The notes: generated from the sequence alone by a model not told the origin. DNA of 64,000 bases from Paraliobacillus ryukyuensis (GCF_003315295.1 NZ_QNRI01000006.1:1-64000), one strand, 5' to 3'; numbered from the stretch's first letter, positions 29,641 to 39,426 are shown. A program made the numbers and translations.

Positions 29641-30660
29641 ATGAGTCAGACAACAGAAAGTAAAGAAAATCGATCAGTAAGCAATAATGTCATTCCTTTT
29701 ATTCCTGAGGACGATTTTTATTTTTCGAAGGGTGTTCAAGCTTTTCAGAAAAGAAAATTTGATATGGCTTTAAAATGGCTTAGAAAAGCGATAGATACAA
29801 ACCCAATGGAACCACTATATCCGTGTCAGATGTCGATTATCTATACCGAGGTCGGCGCTTACCATGCTGCCAACCAAATTTTGCTTGAGGTTTTAGAACA
29901 ACAAGGTGATGCATATACAGATTGTTACTATTTTTTGGCGAATAATTATGCTCATCTAGGATTACCTGTCGATGCACAAAAATACGCAAAAATGTATATT
30001 GAAAAAGATTCTGACGGAGAATTTAAAGAAGAAGCTGAACAATTGGTTGCGATTTTGGAAATAAGTGAAGATGATATGGATGATGACTGGTTAGATGCAG
30101 AGGAAGAAGAACTGCTTATGTACCAAGAAACAGCCTTTTATTATATCGAGCGAAAAGAATGGCAAAAAGCAATACCATTATTACAAGAGATGATGGCGAT
30201 ATTCCCAGATCATATGACTGCTAAACATGAATATGCATATGCATTATTCTTTTCAGGTGAACAACGAGAAGCAATTCATCTAGAGGAAACTTGGATAGCG
30301 AAACATCCCTCGTCTATTTTCAGTCTCACTAATTTAATGATATTTTATTATGAACAAGGCAAACAAGAATTGGTTACACAAGTAAAACAGTTATTAACGA
30401 ATGTATATCCAATTCATGAACAACAAAAGTTACGGATTGCGATTGCTTTTGCACATGTTGGTTGTCCAGATAGTGCTTATGGAAGGTTTCTTAGCTTGGC
30501 TAAAGCACGCTTAAAAGGGCATATTAATTACTACAGATATTTTGCTAAGGTTTCCTACCAAATGGGGGATATAAATCGTGCACAACGCCTATGGGATGAA
30601 GGAAAGAAGATTCATGCAATCCTATTACAGGAGCAAGCACCTTGGGAGACAGGCGAATAG
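29641..30660 (+). CDS. Tetratricopeptide-repeat protein (YvcD-like position)
   Basis: 339 residues, cytoplasmic, made of TPR-type helical pairs: clear units at about 25-60 (FQKRKFDMALKWLRKAIDTNP), 70-120 and 165-235, split by an acidic stretch EDDMDDDWLDAEEEE. No enzymatic domain. It stands directly before trxB, the place of the TPR gene yvcD in B. subtilis. Probably a protein-interaction scaffold; partner unknown. RBS GGAGGGAG. Confidence 0.8.
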   Translation: MSQTTESKENRSVSNNVIPFIPEDDFYFSKGVQAFQKRKFDMALKWLRKAIDTNPMEPLYPCQMSIIYTEVGAYHAANQILLEVLEQQGDAYTDCYYFLANNYAHLGLPVDAQKYAKMYIEKDSDGEFKEEAEQLVAILEISEDDMDDDWLDAEEEELLMYQETAFYYIERKEWQKAIPLLQEMMAIFPDHMTAKHEYAYALFFSGEQREAIHLEETWIAKHPSSIFSLTNLMIFYYEQGKQELVTQVKQLLTNVYPIHEQQKLRIAIAFAHVGCPDSAYGRFLSLAKARLKGHINYYRYFAKVSYQMGDINRAQRLWDEGKKIHAILLQEQAPWETGE

Positions 30661-30759
30661 CAAAGTGACAGATTCGTAAGCAGATTAGTGGACTACACAT
30701 GCAGAACATACGATAATGGGTATAGCATTCATTCCGAATTGATTTTTTTGAAAGGATGA

Positions 30760-31713
<954 letters not shown>

Positions 31714-31830
31714 TCCTTTGTCATCAATCGCAATATAAAGTAATTACTTTTTAATTCCCTTGTAACATGCACGAAATATAAAAGGGTTATAATGATATTA
31801 ACTAATTGACCCCCTTTTAATAAATATAGC

Positions 31831-31863
31831 TACACAGGTTATCATAGCCTGTGTATTTTTTTG
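31831..31863 (+). terminator. Terminator after trxB
   Basis: TACACAGG and CCTGTGTA pair around a 9-nt loop, followed by eight Ts. Confidence 0.88.
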
Positions 31864-31996
31864 TCTAATCCCAGTTGAATCCCTTTGATAATCCAGAGAA
31901 AAATGAAAAATTTGTTTCACGCCGTAGCTAAAGTTAGATAGACAAACTCAAATATAGTATAATATACACATATTGTGCAGAAATGAGTGAGTTAGA

Positions 31997-32449
31997 TTGC
32001 AACGTGTGACAAACTGTATATTAAGACATGATAATCATATATTGTTGTTAAAAAAACCTAGTAAAGGCTGGTATGCCATGCCAGGTGGGAAAATGGAACA
32101 AGGAGAAAATATTAAAGAATCTGTTATAAGAGAATTTCATGAAGAAACCGGCTTACATCTCATTAATCCAGAAGTAAGAGGTATTTTTACTATGCTTAGA
32201 CGGGAAGCAGGCATAATCGAAAGTGAATGGATGATGTATACGTTTCTTTGTCATGATTTCAAAGGAGAGTTAATACCTCAATCCAATGAAGGAGAGTTAG
32301 AATGGGTACCGGTTGAGGATATTGCTAACTTACCGACAGCGCCTAGTGATAAATTTATTCATCAGCATATCTTGTTTCAAAATGACATATTATATGGTAC
32401 TTTTGAATATCAACCAGACTACCAATTAACACATTACGCATTTGCTTGA
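31997..32449 (+). CDS. Nudix hydrolase, YvcI-like
   Basis: 150 residues with a complete Nudix box G-x5-E-x7-REFHEETG-L beginning at GGKMEQGE near residue 31. Such enzymes hydrolyse nucleoside diphosphate derivatives; the substrate is not known. Starts with TTG at 31997 and lies 26 bp before rapZ, heading the yvcI-rapZ-yvcK-whiA operon. TATAAT at 31958-31963 may be its -10 element. Confidence 0.9.
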   Translation: MQRVTNCILRHDNHILLLKKPSKGWYAMPGGKMEQGENIKESVIREFHEETGLHLINPEVRGIFTMLRREAGIIESEWMMYTFLCHDFKGELIPQSNEGELEWVPVEDIANLPTAPSDKFIHQHILFQNDILYGTFEYQPDYQLTHYAFA

Positions 32450-32475
32450 ATTGTAAATGAACGGGGGAATGATCG

Positions 32476-33357
32476 ATGTCAAAGGAACAAGAAATTAAGC
32501 TAGTCATTATTACCGGAATGTCGGGAGCTGGTAAAACAGTAGCGGTGCAAAGTTTTGAAGATTTGGGTTATTATTGTGTAGATAATTTACCACCAGCGTT
32601 ATTGCCTAAATTTTTAGATTTAATGAAAGATGCCAGTAATAACATCCAACAAGTGGCATTAGTAATGGATTTAAGAGGTAGAGAATTCTTTGATACATTA
32701 TTTGAATCACTAGATCAATTAGCAAAAGCGGATTGGCTAGAAGAGCATATTCTATTCTTAGATGCAAAAGATGAAACTTTGGTTTCTCGCTATAAAGAAA
32801 CGCGACGATCGCATCCTTTGGCTCCAGATGGTTTACCGCTAGAAGGAATTACGCAAGAAAGAAAGATGCTAGATGAACTACGAGGGCGAGCGCAACATTT
32901 TATCAATACAACAAACCTAAAACCGAAGGCACTTCGAGAAAAAATAGTAGATAAGTATGGTGAACCGGAACAAGAGGTCTTCGCTGTTCATACGTTATCA
33001 TTTGGTTTTAAATATGGATTACCGATTGACGCTGATTTGGTGTTTGATGTTCGTTTTTTACCAAATCCCCATTATGTCGAACAATTACAGCCATTAACCG
33101 GCTTAAATTCTGAAGTCTCTTCGTATGTATTTAAGTGGTCTGACACGCAAAAATTTATCGAAAAAGTAACTGACTTACTAACATTTATGCTTCCGCAATA
33201 CAAAAAAGAAGGAAAAAGCCAACTCGTTATTGCTATTGGTTGTACGGGTGGACAACACCGTTCTGTAGCGATTGCGGAACATTTGAAACATCATTTTTCT
33301 GGTCAGTATGTCACGCATGTTAGTCATCGTGACATCGATAAGAGAAAGGGAAAGTAA
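32476..33357 (+). CDS. rapZ: RNase adapter protein RapZ (YvcJ)
   Basis: P-loop nucleotide-binding protein, 293 residues; Walker A GMSGAGKT at 14-21 and the C-terminal [16 protein letters not shown] typical of RapZ. The E. coli homologue targets GlmZ sRNA to RNase E; B. subtilis YvcJ is a nucleotide-binding protein of less clear role. The stop codon overlaps the first ATG of yvcK (TAATG). Confidence 0.95.
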   Translation: MSKEQEIKLVIITGMSGAGKTVAVQSFEDLGYYCVDNLPPALLPKFLDLMKDASNNIQQVALVMDLRGREFFDTLFESLDQLAKADWLEEHILFLDAKDETLVSRYKETRRSHPLAPDGLPLEGITQERKMLDELRGRAQHFINTTNLKPKALREKIVDKYGEPEQEVFAVHTLSFGFKYGLPIDADLVFDVRFLPNPHYVEQLQPLTGLNSEVSSYVFKWSDTQKFIEKVTDLLTFMLPQYKKEGKSQLVIAIGCTGGQHRSVAIAEHLKHHFSGQYVTHVSHRDIDKRKGK

Positions 33358-34322
33358 TGCATATGAACCGAAAAAAAAATATTGTTGTATTAGGTGGAGG
33401 AACTGGTATGCCTGTTCTTTTGCGAGGTTTAAAAGAGTATCCGATCGACTTATCAGCTATTGTAACAGTTGCTGATGATGGTGGAAGTTCTGGACGATTA
33501 CGAACAGAAATGGCTATGCCAGCACCAGGTGATATTCGTAATGTTATTGCAGCAATGTCCGAAGTCGAGCCTCTGTTGTTAAAGTTGTTTCAACATCGAT
33601 TTGAGCATCGCCTTGAGAATAAAAATGGATTATCTGGCCATTCGATGGGTAATTTATTATTGGCTGCAATGACCTCCATTACCGGAGATTTTTATAATGG
33701 TATAAAAGAAATTTCACGTGTACTAAATGTGAAAGGGAACATTTATCCTATTGCCAATCAAAATATGTTTTTGCATGCAGAGATGGAAGACGGTGAAATC
33801 ATTGCAGGAGAATCTAATATTCCGTTAGCGAATAAAGGAATTAAACGTGTGTTCTTGCAACCTGATCCGGTACTACCGCTACCAGATGCCATCCATTCCA
33901 TTAAGCAGGCAGATCTTGTTGTGATTGCTCCAGGTAGTTTATATACTAGTACGATGCCTAATTTAGTCGTACCTGAAATTGGCGAAGCTTTGCAACAAAC
34001 AGAAGGAAAGGTTATTTACGTATGTAATGTAATGACTCAAGCAGGAGAAACAACGAATTATACCGCAGCTGATCATATCGAGGCTATTGTAGATCATATT
34101 GGCGAGGGATGTGTGCATTCTATTTTAGTGCATAACAAACCGATTGAAGAAGAATACCGAAAAAAATATGCAGAAGAAAATGCTTCCCCAGTTGTTTATG
34201 ATATTGATCGCTTACAACAAATGGGATTAGAAATAATAGAAGCAGATATTATTGATCATTCCCAAAAAATGTTGCGACACGATACGGGGAAAGTAGCGAA
34301 GCTTCTTAGTTCGTTAATATGA
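33357..34322 (+). CDS. yvcK: Gluconeogenesis/cell-shape factor YvcK (GlmR)
   Basis: 321-residue protein of the CofD/YvcK fold with the N-terminal GGGTGMPVLLRGL and the conserved DDGGSSGRLR and PGDIRNV motifs. In B. subtilis YvcK (GlmR) binds UDP-GlcNAc and stimulates GlmS during gluconeogenic growth. ATGs at 33357 and 33363 are both possible; AGAAAGGG spacing slightly favours the second. Confidence 0.93.
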   Translation: MHMNRKKNIVVLGGGTGMPVLLRGLKEYPIDLSAIVTVADDGGSSGRLRTEMAMPAPGDIRNVIAAMSEVEPLLLKLFQHRFEHRLENKNGLSGHSMGNLLLAAMTSITGDFYNGIKEISRVLNVKGNIYPIANQNMFLHAEMEDGEIIAGESNIPLANKGIKRVFLQPDPVLPLPDAIHSIKQADLVVIAPGSLYTSTMPNLVVPEIGEALQQTEGKVIYVCNVMTQAGETTNYTAADHIEAIVDHIGEGCVHSILVHNKPIEEEYRKKYAEENASPVVYDIDRLQQMGLEIIEADIIDHSQKMLRHDTGKVAKLLSSLI

Positions 34323-34355
34323 TGAAACAAAAGAATAAGTTGGGAAGGTGAAGAA

Positions 34356-35306
34356 ATGTCATTTGCATCCGAAATAAAAAAAGAATTGACCCAAATAGAG
34401 ACAAAAGGATGCTGTGCTGAAGCTGAACTTGCAGCATTGATTCGAATGAACGGCACCATCTCGTTATCAAGACAAGATTATGTATTAGATGTTCAAACAG
34501 AAAATGCTGCGATCGCACGTCGAATATATACCCTGTTAAAATCTTTATATCACTATCCGATCAAATTACTTGTTCGAAAAAAAATGAAATTGAAAAAAAA
34601 TAATGTTTACATTGTTCGAATGGCAGAAGGCGCCCATAAACTTCTAACGGAATTAAACATACTACAAGAGCCATTTTCTTTAGTAAGAGCCATCTCTTCT
34701 AAATATCTGCAATCTGATTGCTGTAAGCGCGCTTATTTAAGAGGAGCTTTTCTTGCTGGTGGGTCAGTCAATAATCCAGAGACTTCTTCCTATCATCTAG
34801 AGATTTCTAATGCCTATCAAGAACACAATGATTCACTATGTGATCTTGTAAATTCATTTGATTTGCATGCAAGAAAATTAGAAAGAAGAAGTGGCTATAT
34901 TACTTATATCAAAGAAGCAGAAAAAATAACGGAATTTTTTAATTATATGGGTGCACATCAAGCATTATTAAAATTCGAAGATGTCCGTATTATGCGGGAC
35001 ATGCGTAATTCTGTTAATCGGTTAGTTAATTGTGAAACTGCAAATCTTAATAAAACGATTGGCGCTGCTTTTCGCCAAGTAGAAAACATCAAATTTATTG
35101 AACGTACGGTTGGCTTAGAAGCATTACCAGATAAGTTACAAGAGATTGCCAAACTTCGTGTTCAGCATCAAGATGTCTCATTAAAAGAATTAGGTGAGTT
35201 TGTTAGTGGTGGGAAAATTAGTAAGTCTGGCATTAACCACCGATTGAAAAAAATTGATCAATTCGCTGAACAAGTAAGAAGAGAACAACCGATACAACAG
35301 AGTTAG
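34356..35306 (+). CDS. whiA: DNA-binding protein WhiA
   Basis: 316 residues; an N-terminal LAGLIDADG-like domain ([15 protein letters not shown] near 130) and a C-terminal helix-turn-helix ([25 protein letters not shown]). WhiA influences cell division and chromosome segregation in B. subtilis. It closes the yvcI-rapZ-yvcK-whiA operon. In B. subtilis crh follows; here a terminator follows instead. Confidence 0.96.
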   Translation: MSFASEIKKELTQIETKGCCAEAELAALIRMNGTISLSRQDYVLDVQTENAAIARRIYTLLKSLYHYPIKLLVRKKMKLKKNNVYIVRMAEGAHKLLTELNILQEPFSLVRAISSKYLQSDCCKRAYLRGAFLAGGSVNNPETSSYHLEISNAYQEHNDSLCDLVNSFDLHARKLERRSGYITYIKEAEKITEFFNYMGAHQALLKFEDVRIMRDMRNSVNRLVNCETANLNKTIGAAFRQVENIKFIERTVGLEALPDKLQEIAKLRVQHQDVSLKELGEFVSGGKISKSGINHRLKKIDQFAEQVRREQPIQQS

Positions 35307-35333
35307 AAGCGCAGATATTGTGCTTCTTTTTTT
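35305..35333 (+). terminator. Terminator after whiA
   Basis: AGAAGCGC pairs with GTGCTTCT (one G-T pair), followed by a run of Ts. It closes the operon exactly where crh would be expected. Confidence 0.8.
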
Positions 35334-35532
35334 ATTTAATTAAATCCGGATTAAGCAGGAATAGCACCGACTAGCATCGTATGTTATGTAATGTTAGAAA
35401 AAGAATAGAGGGGAATAATGTTGTAGTGGAATTGGCTCCAATCGAATAAGATAAAGCCAAAACAAAGAAGCAAGTTAAGAAAATAGTTAGGAACAAAATA
35501 TTTTCGATTCAAACGAAGAATGGATTGGTTGT

Positions 35533-35790
35533 TTGGAAAGAACAAATAGGTTTCTCATTTTGACAGAGAAGCCTATCCCTTTCATTTGGGTGGGGGCATG
35601 GCGTGCATTAAATTCAGTGATAATGAGTTATGAAGAATACGAGAAATACCATCGTATTACACATGAATTTTGGGGTGGCTATGTCAGGCATAAGACCATG
35701 TATCGTAAAGTTTATAATGGTCAAAATGCAGTAATAGATGATGCATACATTGCCGAAAGTCATATGTTAATGATGTATGTCCATTGCTAA
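35533..35790 (+). CDS. Doubtful small ORF, unknown
   Basis: 85 codons opening with TTG, without a convincing Shine-Dalgarno. The product is rich in Tyr, His and Trp, has no membrane segment and no family I recognise. It lies in the 580-bp gap between whiA and the tRNA gene, where crh is missing, so it could be a decayed gene. Kept only because nothing else explains this stretch. Confidence 0.3.
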   Translation: MERTNRFLILTEKPIPFIWVGAWRALNSVIMSYEEYEKYHRITHEFWGGYVRHKTMYRKVYNGQNAVIDDAYIAESHMLMMYVHC

Positions 35791-35840
35791 GCTATGGATA
35801 ACGCAGGTAATTAATTATAATCAATAAACAAATAAAAAAT

Positions 35841-35878
35841 AAAAAGCCTACATTCTTTTTATAAAAAGAATATAGGCT
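35841..35878 (-). terminator. Terminator of the tRNA-Arg gene
   Basis: Read on the minus strand, AGCCTATATTCTTTTT pairs with AAAAGAATGTAGGCT and is followed by TTTTTATTTTTT, just downstream of the tRNA. Confidence 0.85.
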
Positions 35879-35883
35879 GAGTA

Positions 35884-35956
35884 CGCGCCCGGAGGGAATC
35901 GAACCCCCGACGCATGGTACCGGAAACCATTGCTCTATCCCCTGAGCTACGGGCGC
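35884..35956 (-). tRNA. tRNA-Arg (anticodon CCG)
   Basis: Full cloverleaf on the minus strand: acceptor GCGCCCG / CGGGCGC, D-arm with AGCTCAGGGGATAGAGC, anticodon stem ATGGT / ACCAT enclosing TTCCGGT (anticodon CCG, codon CGG), and T-arm GGGGGTTCGATTCCCTC. The CCA end is not encoded. Confidence 0.95.
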
Positions 35957-36159
35957 ATAATTAATAGTAAAAACGAACAAACATAATTATAACGGATATT
36001 CGAGAGTAATTCAATTATAAATTAACTAAAAAGGAGAAGACCAGGAAACCATTCATAAAATTATTATTCTCTGCTATACTAGTACAAGGTTTATTTTACC
36101 AAGTAGATGGGTAAAATACTTGTAGCTAAAAAATAAAAGGCAAATGACCATGTGTTTTG

Positions 36160-36189
36160 TTTGACCTTTATTGACCTTTTAGGTACTAT
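36160..36189 (+). promoter_or_regulatory. clpP promoter with overlapping CtsR operator
   Basis: On the minus strand the sequence reads AGGTCAA-TAA-AGGTCAA-A, the tandem heptad recognised by CtsR. It coincides with a sigma-A-like promoter: -35 TTGACC at 36161-36166, 17-bp spacer, -10 TACTAT at 36184-36189. Class III heat-shock control of clpP is therefore expected. No ctsR gene is in the window. Confidence 0.88.
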
Positions 36190-36251
36190 GTACATAGAAA
36201 TTATTTTTCACTAACAAATGTAGTGAAAATGTTGAAGGAGGAAGATGTTAG

Positions 36252-36842
36252 ATGAATTTAATACCTACAGTAATTGAACAAACAAACCGCGGAGAACGTG
36301 CATATGATATTTATTCACGTCTGTTAAAAGACCGAATTATTATGTTAGGAAGTGCTATTGATGATAATGTGGCGAACAGTATTGTTGCACAGCTTCTCTT
36401 TCTAGAAGCAGAAAGCCCAGATAAAGATATATCTATTTACATTAATTCACCAGGTGGTTCAATTACGGCTGGAATGGCTATTTATGATACGATGCAATTT
36501 ATCAAACCAGATGTTTCTACTATCTGTGTTGGTATGGCTGCATCAATGGGAGCATTTCTATTAACAGCTGGTGCACCAGGAAAACGTTATGCGTTACCTA
36601 ATAGTGAAGTAATGATTCACCAACCTTTAGGTGGTACCCAAGGTCAAGCTTCTGATATTCAAATCCATGCTAATCGAATTATCGAAATGCGTAAAAAATT
36701 AAATCAAATTTTATCTGAACGTACAGGTCAACCAATTGAAGTTATCGAAAGAGATACAGATCGTGATAACTTCATGATAGCTGAAAAAGCAAAAGAATAT
36801 GGTTTAATTGATAAAGTAATGGAAAAGAAACCTACTGAATAA
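36252..36842 (+). CDS. clpP: ATP-dependent Clp protease proteolytic subunit
   Basis: Barrel-forming serine peptidase that works with ClpX, ClpC or ClpE. 196 residues; the N-terminal [30 protein letters not shown] is intact, with the catalytic Ser98 in GMAASMGA and His in MIHQPLGG near 123. RBS GGAGGA. Control by CtsR is visible upstream. A 17-bp hairpin follows at 36889-36928. Confidence 0.98.
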   Translation: MNLIPTVIEQTNRGERAYDIYSRLLKDRIIMLGSAIDDNVANSIVAQLLFLEAESPDKDISIYINSPGGSITAGMAIYDTMQFIKPDVSTICVGMAASMGAFLLTAGAPGKRYALPNSEVMIHQPLGGTQGQASDIQIHANRIIEMRKKLNQILSERTGQPIEVIERDTDRDNFMIAEKAKEYGLIDKVMEKKPTE

Positions 36843-36850
36843 ATAAAGTG

Positions 36851-37219
36851 AAACGAGACTGGGACAAAAGTGAATGAAGATCCCTGATAAACGAACGATG
36901 GATAACCTATTTTATCCATCGTTCGTTTTAGTTAGAAAACATAACTAAGTAACTGGAAATATACGAGACTCTAGCGGAAACAGTGCATGTTTTCGATGGG
37001 GCGAGTAATCGCAGTCCCACGAGCCGAAGTTCCACTTTGTAAAGCGGCTAGAAGTTAGACGAAAACCGTCACGTCCTGTGACAATGTCTAACTGACCCAC
37101 GTCCTGTGTGCCCGAGGCCGTGCCCGCAGAACGCGAGTGTATTTCCAGTTGCGATGGCTAAGCTCTCCTCAATCATTCGTATACTGTAGTTAAAAATTAG
37201 CTTTGGCCCAGTCTCGTTT
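36851..37219. mobile_element. MITE-like element with terminal inverted repeats
   Basis: About 369 bp bounded by AAACGAGACTGGGACAAAAG at 36851-36870 and its near-complement CTTTGGCCCAGTCTCGTTT at 37201-37219. A second nested inverted repeat, AACTGGAAATA (36951-36961) and TATTTCCAGTT (37140-37150), frames a GC-richer core unlike its surroundings. No transposase or long ORF is inside. It resembles palindromic intergenic repeats I recall from Bacillaceae genomes. A target-site duplication is not obvious. Confidence 0.75.
36889..36928 (+). terminator. 17-bp perfect hairpin after clpP
   Basis: Arms 36889-36905 and 36912-36928 are exactly complementary with a CCTATT loop; the right arm ends GTTTTA. 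It probably terminates clpP even though it lies inside the MITE-like element. Confidence 0.7.
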
Positions 37220-37224
37220 TTCAA

Positions 37225-37401
37225 TTAATCATTTAAAAGCTTTTCTAAAAAGTCAATCAATGTCTCCAGTGCCTTGTCTTCATCACTACCACCTGCAATT
37301 AAGTTTATAGTGTATCCTTCTTTAATTCCTAAACTGATTAGTCCTAGCATCCTTTTAGCATTTACTCTCCTATTATTTTTTACTACAAAGATTTCCGAAG
37401 T
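37225..37401 (-). pseudogene. crh: Degraded crh/HPr-like gene, C-terminal part only
   Basis: On the minus strand 58 codons to a stop read TSEIFVVKNN, RRVNAKRMLG, LISLGIKEGY and onward to FLEKLLND, which aligns with the second half of Crh/HPr (compare VNAKSIMGLMSL and the DEDKALETL helix). No start codon and no N-terminal half (the GLQARPAAL region) can be found before a TAG further upstream. The position of regulatory Ser46 is Arg (KRMLG instead of KSIMG). It abuts the MITE-like element. In B. subtilis crh follows whiA; here the remnant is 1.9 kb away on the other strand. Confidence 0.8.
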
Positions 37402-37474
37402 AAAAAAGTATATGCATAAATAAAAATGGAATAACTAACAAGAAAACTAATCGAAATAAAAAGGAGTGTATGCA

Positions 37475-37723
37475 ATGCAATCAAGTATTCAACATAAACT
37501 TGATCATATTAGCCAGCAATTGCAGGGAACACAACAACAAATGATCGTATCGCAAAGTAAAAAGGAAGCGTTGCAAAATGCCATTATGCAATTAAAAGAG
37601 ATAGAAGCACAATTAGAAGAAGTAAAGGCGACGGAAAGTGATGCACTTACAAATCCACAATGGCAACAATCCTATGAGCAATTGCATGATCTTAGACGAA
37701 ACATTAATCATTTGATGCAATAA
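37475..37723 (+). CDS. Small coiled-coil protein, unknown
   Basis: 82 residues, strongly Gln/Glu/Lys-rich, with a predicted helical coiled coil over almost its full length and no membrane segment. ATG 37475 lies 8 bp after AAGGAG; a GTG at 37466 overlaps that site. Monocistronic with a strong terminator. I do not recognise the family; spore or cytosolic small proteins of this type are common in bacilli. Confidence 0.75.
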   Translation: MQSSIQHKLDHISQQLQGTQQQMIVSQSKKEALQNAIMQLKEIEAQLEEVKATESDALTNPQWQQSYEQLHDLRRNINHLMQ

Positions 37724-37725
37724 AG

Positions 37726-37772
37726 AAAAAGCAAGTACACCTGATTCATCGTTCAAGTGTACTTGCTTTTTT
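37726..37772 (+). terminator. Terminator after the coiled-coil gene
   Basis: AAGCAAGTACAC and GTGTACTTGCTT pair around a 16-nt loop, followed by Ts. Confidence 0.9.
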
Positions 37773-37978
37773 AGTAGGTTTACTAAGCAAGAGATTGAAG
37801 CTAACGAGTTGCACTTAAATTAGTATTGGTGTTGTTAATTGTAATATTCACTTCCATCTATTAATAAAATAAATGGTAGTGAGGCTTCAATTTTATTTTT
37901 TCCATTAATATATGTTATGTGAAGAAAATTATATGTTATACTGAATGCATAAAAATGGTAATGAGGTGGTGACAGAGT

Positions 37979-38278
37979 ATGTATTTAAATGCAATTGATA
38001 ATTTGCAATTATATAGCCAATTATCACTAACAAGAGTAGAAGATCGCATGCTTATTAAGGCAGATTTTCCCCAAAAATTCATTGAAGAGAATAATTTAGT
38101 TGATCCTTTCCTTTACGTAACTATCTATGCTCGAGGTGGAGAAAGAGTAAGGGTTATTGATGAAGGAACAACCAAAATCTATCATCTGACGGAAGCAACA
38201 ACTTCTCCACTCACTTATCACCAAATCCTTACGTTCGCCATTGAGCACTCCAAGCAATTTCAACATTTAACTTCTTAA
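37979..38278 (+). CDS. Small protein of unknown function
   Basis: 99 residues, soluble, with alternating beta and helical character (central LYVTIYARGGERVRVIDEGTTKIYHL). ATG behind GAGGTGGTGA. No family recognised. Lies in a run of small genes that includes a probable spore protein. Confidence 0.7.
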   Translation: MYLNAIDNLQLYSQLSLTRVEDRMLIKADFPQKFIEENNLVDPFLYVTIYARGGERVRVIDEGTTKIYHLTEATTSPLTYHQILTFAIEHSKQFQHLTS

Positions 38279-38337
38279 TTTTTTTACTGCGTATATTTTC
38301 CAATCATCTACACAAATTAATTGTGGAGGTGATTTTT

Positions 38338-38496
38338 TTGGCTAAGAAAAAGAAAAAAGAAAAAAGAGCAACAGGTTTTAGTGACGAACAAGCAATCAAA
38401 GAAACCTTACCGACTGAATTTGATCATGAATTCGCTAATGAACCACTAACCCAAAACGAAAAGCAACACAATAAAAAAACCAAAAAACGTCAATAA
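38338..38496 (+). CDS. sspO: Probable small acid-soluble spore protein O family member
   Basis: 52 residues starting with TTG at 38338, 5 bp after GGAGGTGA. Very basic N-terminus (AKKKKKEKR) and a C-terminus EFANEPLTQNEKQHNKKTKKRQ (in two parts EFANEPLTQ and NEKQHNKK...) close to the SspO ending NEPLT...RQNNKKRKKNQ that I recall. The middle differs from the canonical protein, so the gene may be a divergent relative. SspO is made in the forespore and packed in the spore core. Confidence 0.6.
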   Translation: MAKKKKKEKRATGFSDEQAIKETLPTEFDHEFANEPLTQNEKQHNKKTKKRQ

Positions 38497-38677
38497 CATC
38501 AAATTGTCGTAATTTTTGTATTCTCAGACAAGCCTAACTTCTTAAAACAAATAACATGTTTATTAAAAGTTAAAATTATCTCTACCTAGTTGATTCATAT
38601 TTGTTTTTTTGTAAGTTGCTTCGGCGTAGGAGATATACTATAACTGAATTACCACACCATAAGGAGGCGTATGTATC

Positions 38678-38860
38678 ATGATTAATAAAGAACTGGACGT
38701 GTTTGAGCTACAACGAAAGATGCAACAACAGGAGCAGACCATTGCTCAATTGGTTTCCATAATCGCTACTACTAATCAACGGTTAAAAGCATTAGAACAA
38801 AAGCAAAATGGCCTTGAGCAGAATTTGTCCTCTTGCTCCTCTCCTTCTCGTTTTGCTTAA
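38678..38860 (+). CDS. Small coiled-coil protein, unknown
   Basis: 60 residues behind a strong AAGGAGGCG Shine-Dalgarno. Residues 5-50 form a heptad pattern (LQRKMQQQEQTIAQLVSII), ending in a Ser/Cys-rich tail. No family recognised; a terminator follows. Confidence 0.65.
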   Translation: MINKELDVFELQRKMQQQEQTIAQLVSIIATTNQRLKALEQKQNGLEQNLSSCSSPSRFA

Positions 38861-38888
38861 CAAGTAACCGCTACATACGTTTTCCGAG

Positions 38889-38920
38889 AGCATCACTCAT
38901 CCTCTGAGTGATGCTTTATT
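38889..38920 (+). terminator. Terminator after the 60-residue coiled-coil gene
   Basis: AGCATCACTCA and TGAGTGATGCT pair exactly around a short TCCTC loop, followed by TTATTTC. Confidence 0.85.
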
Positions 38921-39065
38921 TCATTTGCCACTTTGGATAGGTTATTTAATTTTTGGTCTGTATCGTTTATAATGAATTTAAATAAATATCCTTGTTTTAT
39001 AAAAGAGATAAATAGGGTATTTTGTATATATGTCTAAATTTAGACAATATTTTGGGGGTGAGTGA

Positions 39066-39248
39066 ATGAAATACGTTTATTGGGTATTAATTTCACTTCT
39101 GATTTTGTGGGAAGCAAATGCTTTGCAAGACATCTATGAATTTTCAGCTATCTGGCAATATGCAGCAAGTATTATTTTAATAGGATACTTTGCTTATCTA
39201 CTACGAATAAATATATCATTAAAAAGCATTCGTCTTGCCAAAAATTAA
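39066..39248 (+). CDS. Small membrane protein, unknown
   Basis: 60 residues with two hydrophobic stretches (about 3-18 and 30-48) and a basic C-terminus, RLAKN. GGGGGTGAGTG precedes the ATG. Hypothetical; topology is the only thing that can be said. A GCACGT / ACGTGC hairpin follows and may end it. Confidence 0.6.
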   Translation: MKYVYWVLISLLILWEANALQDIYEFSAIWQYAASIILIGYFAYLLRINISLKSIRLAKN

Positions 39249-39288
39249 TTTATGCCTGGGTTGCACGTGTCCACTAACTACGTGCCTT

Positions 39289-39306
39289 TTGTAAACTTTT
39301 TTACAA
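39289..39306 (+). promoter_or_regulatory. Rex-like operator upstream of ldh
   Basis: TTGTAAACTTTTTTACAA is an 18-bp palindrome matching the Rex consensus TTGTGAAA-N2-TTTCACAA except for symmetrical G-to-A and C-to-T changes and one central mismatch. Rex represses fermentative genes when NADH is low; ldh is a standard target. Confidence 0.72.
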
Positions 39307-39426
39307 TATCAGGAAATAAGTTAGATAAATATACATAAAGCATACTTCTTTATGCAATAGGGTAATGTAAGAATAAAGTCCTTGTTAAGGAGAGTTAAAC
39401 TAAACAAAATCATGGAGGGGTAAACA

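Noticed and set aside
35792-35980. Minus-strand ORF of 62 codons covering the tRNA-Arg
   Set aside because: It is the well-known artefact of translating through a tRNA gene (VAQGIEQW...GGSIPSG); the cloverleaf explains the sequence.
37201-37440. Intact second HPr gene
   Set aside because: The N-terminal half with the active-site His region is missing and no start codon is available, so it was called a remnant.
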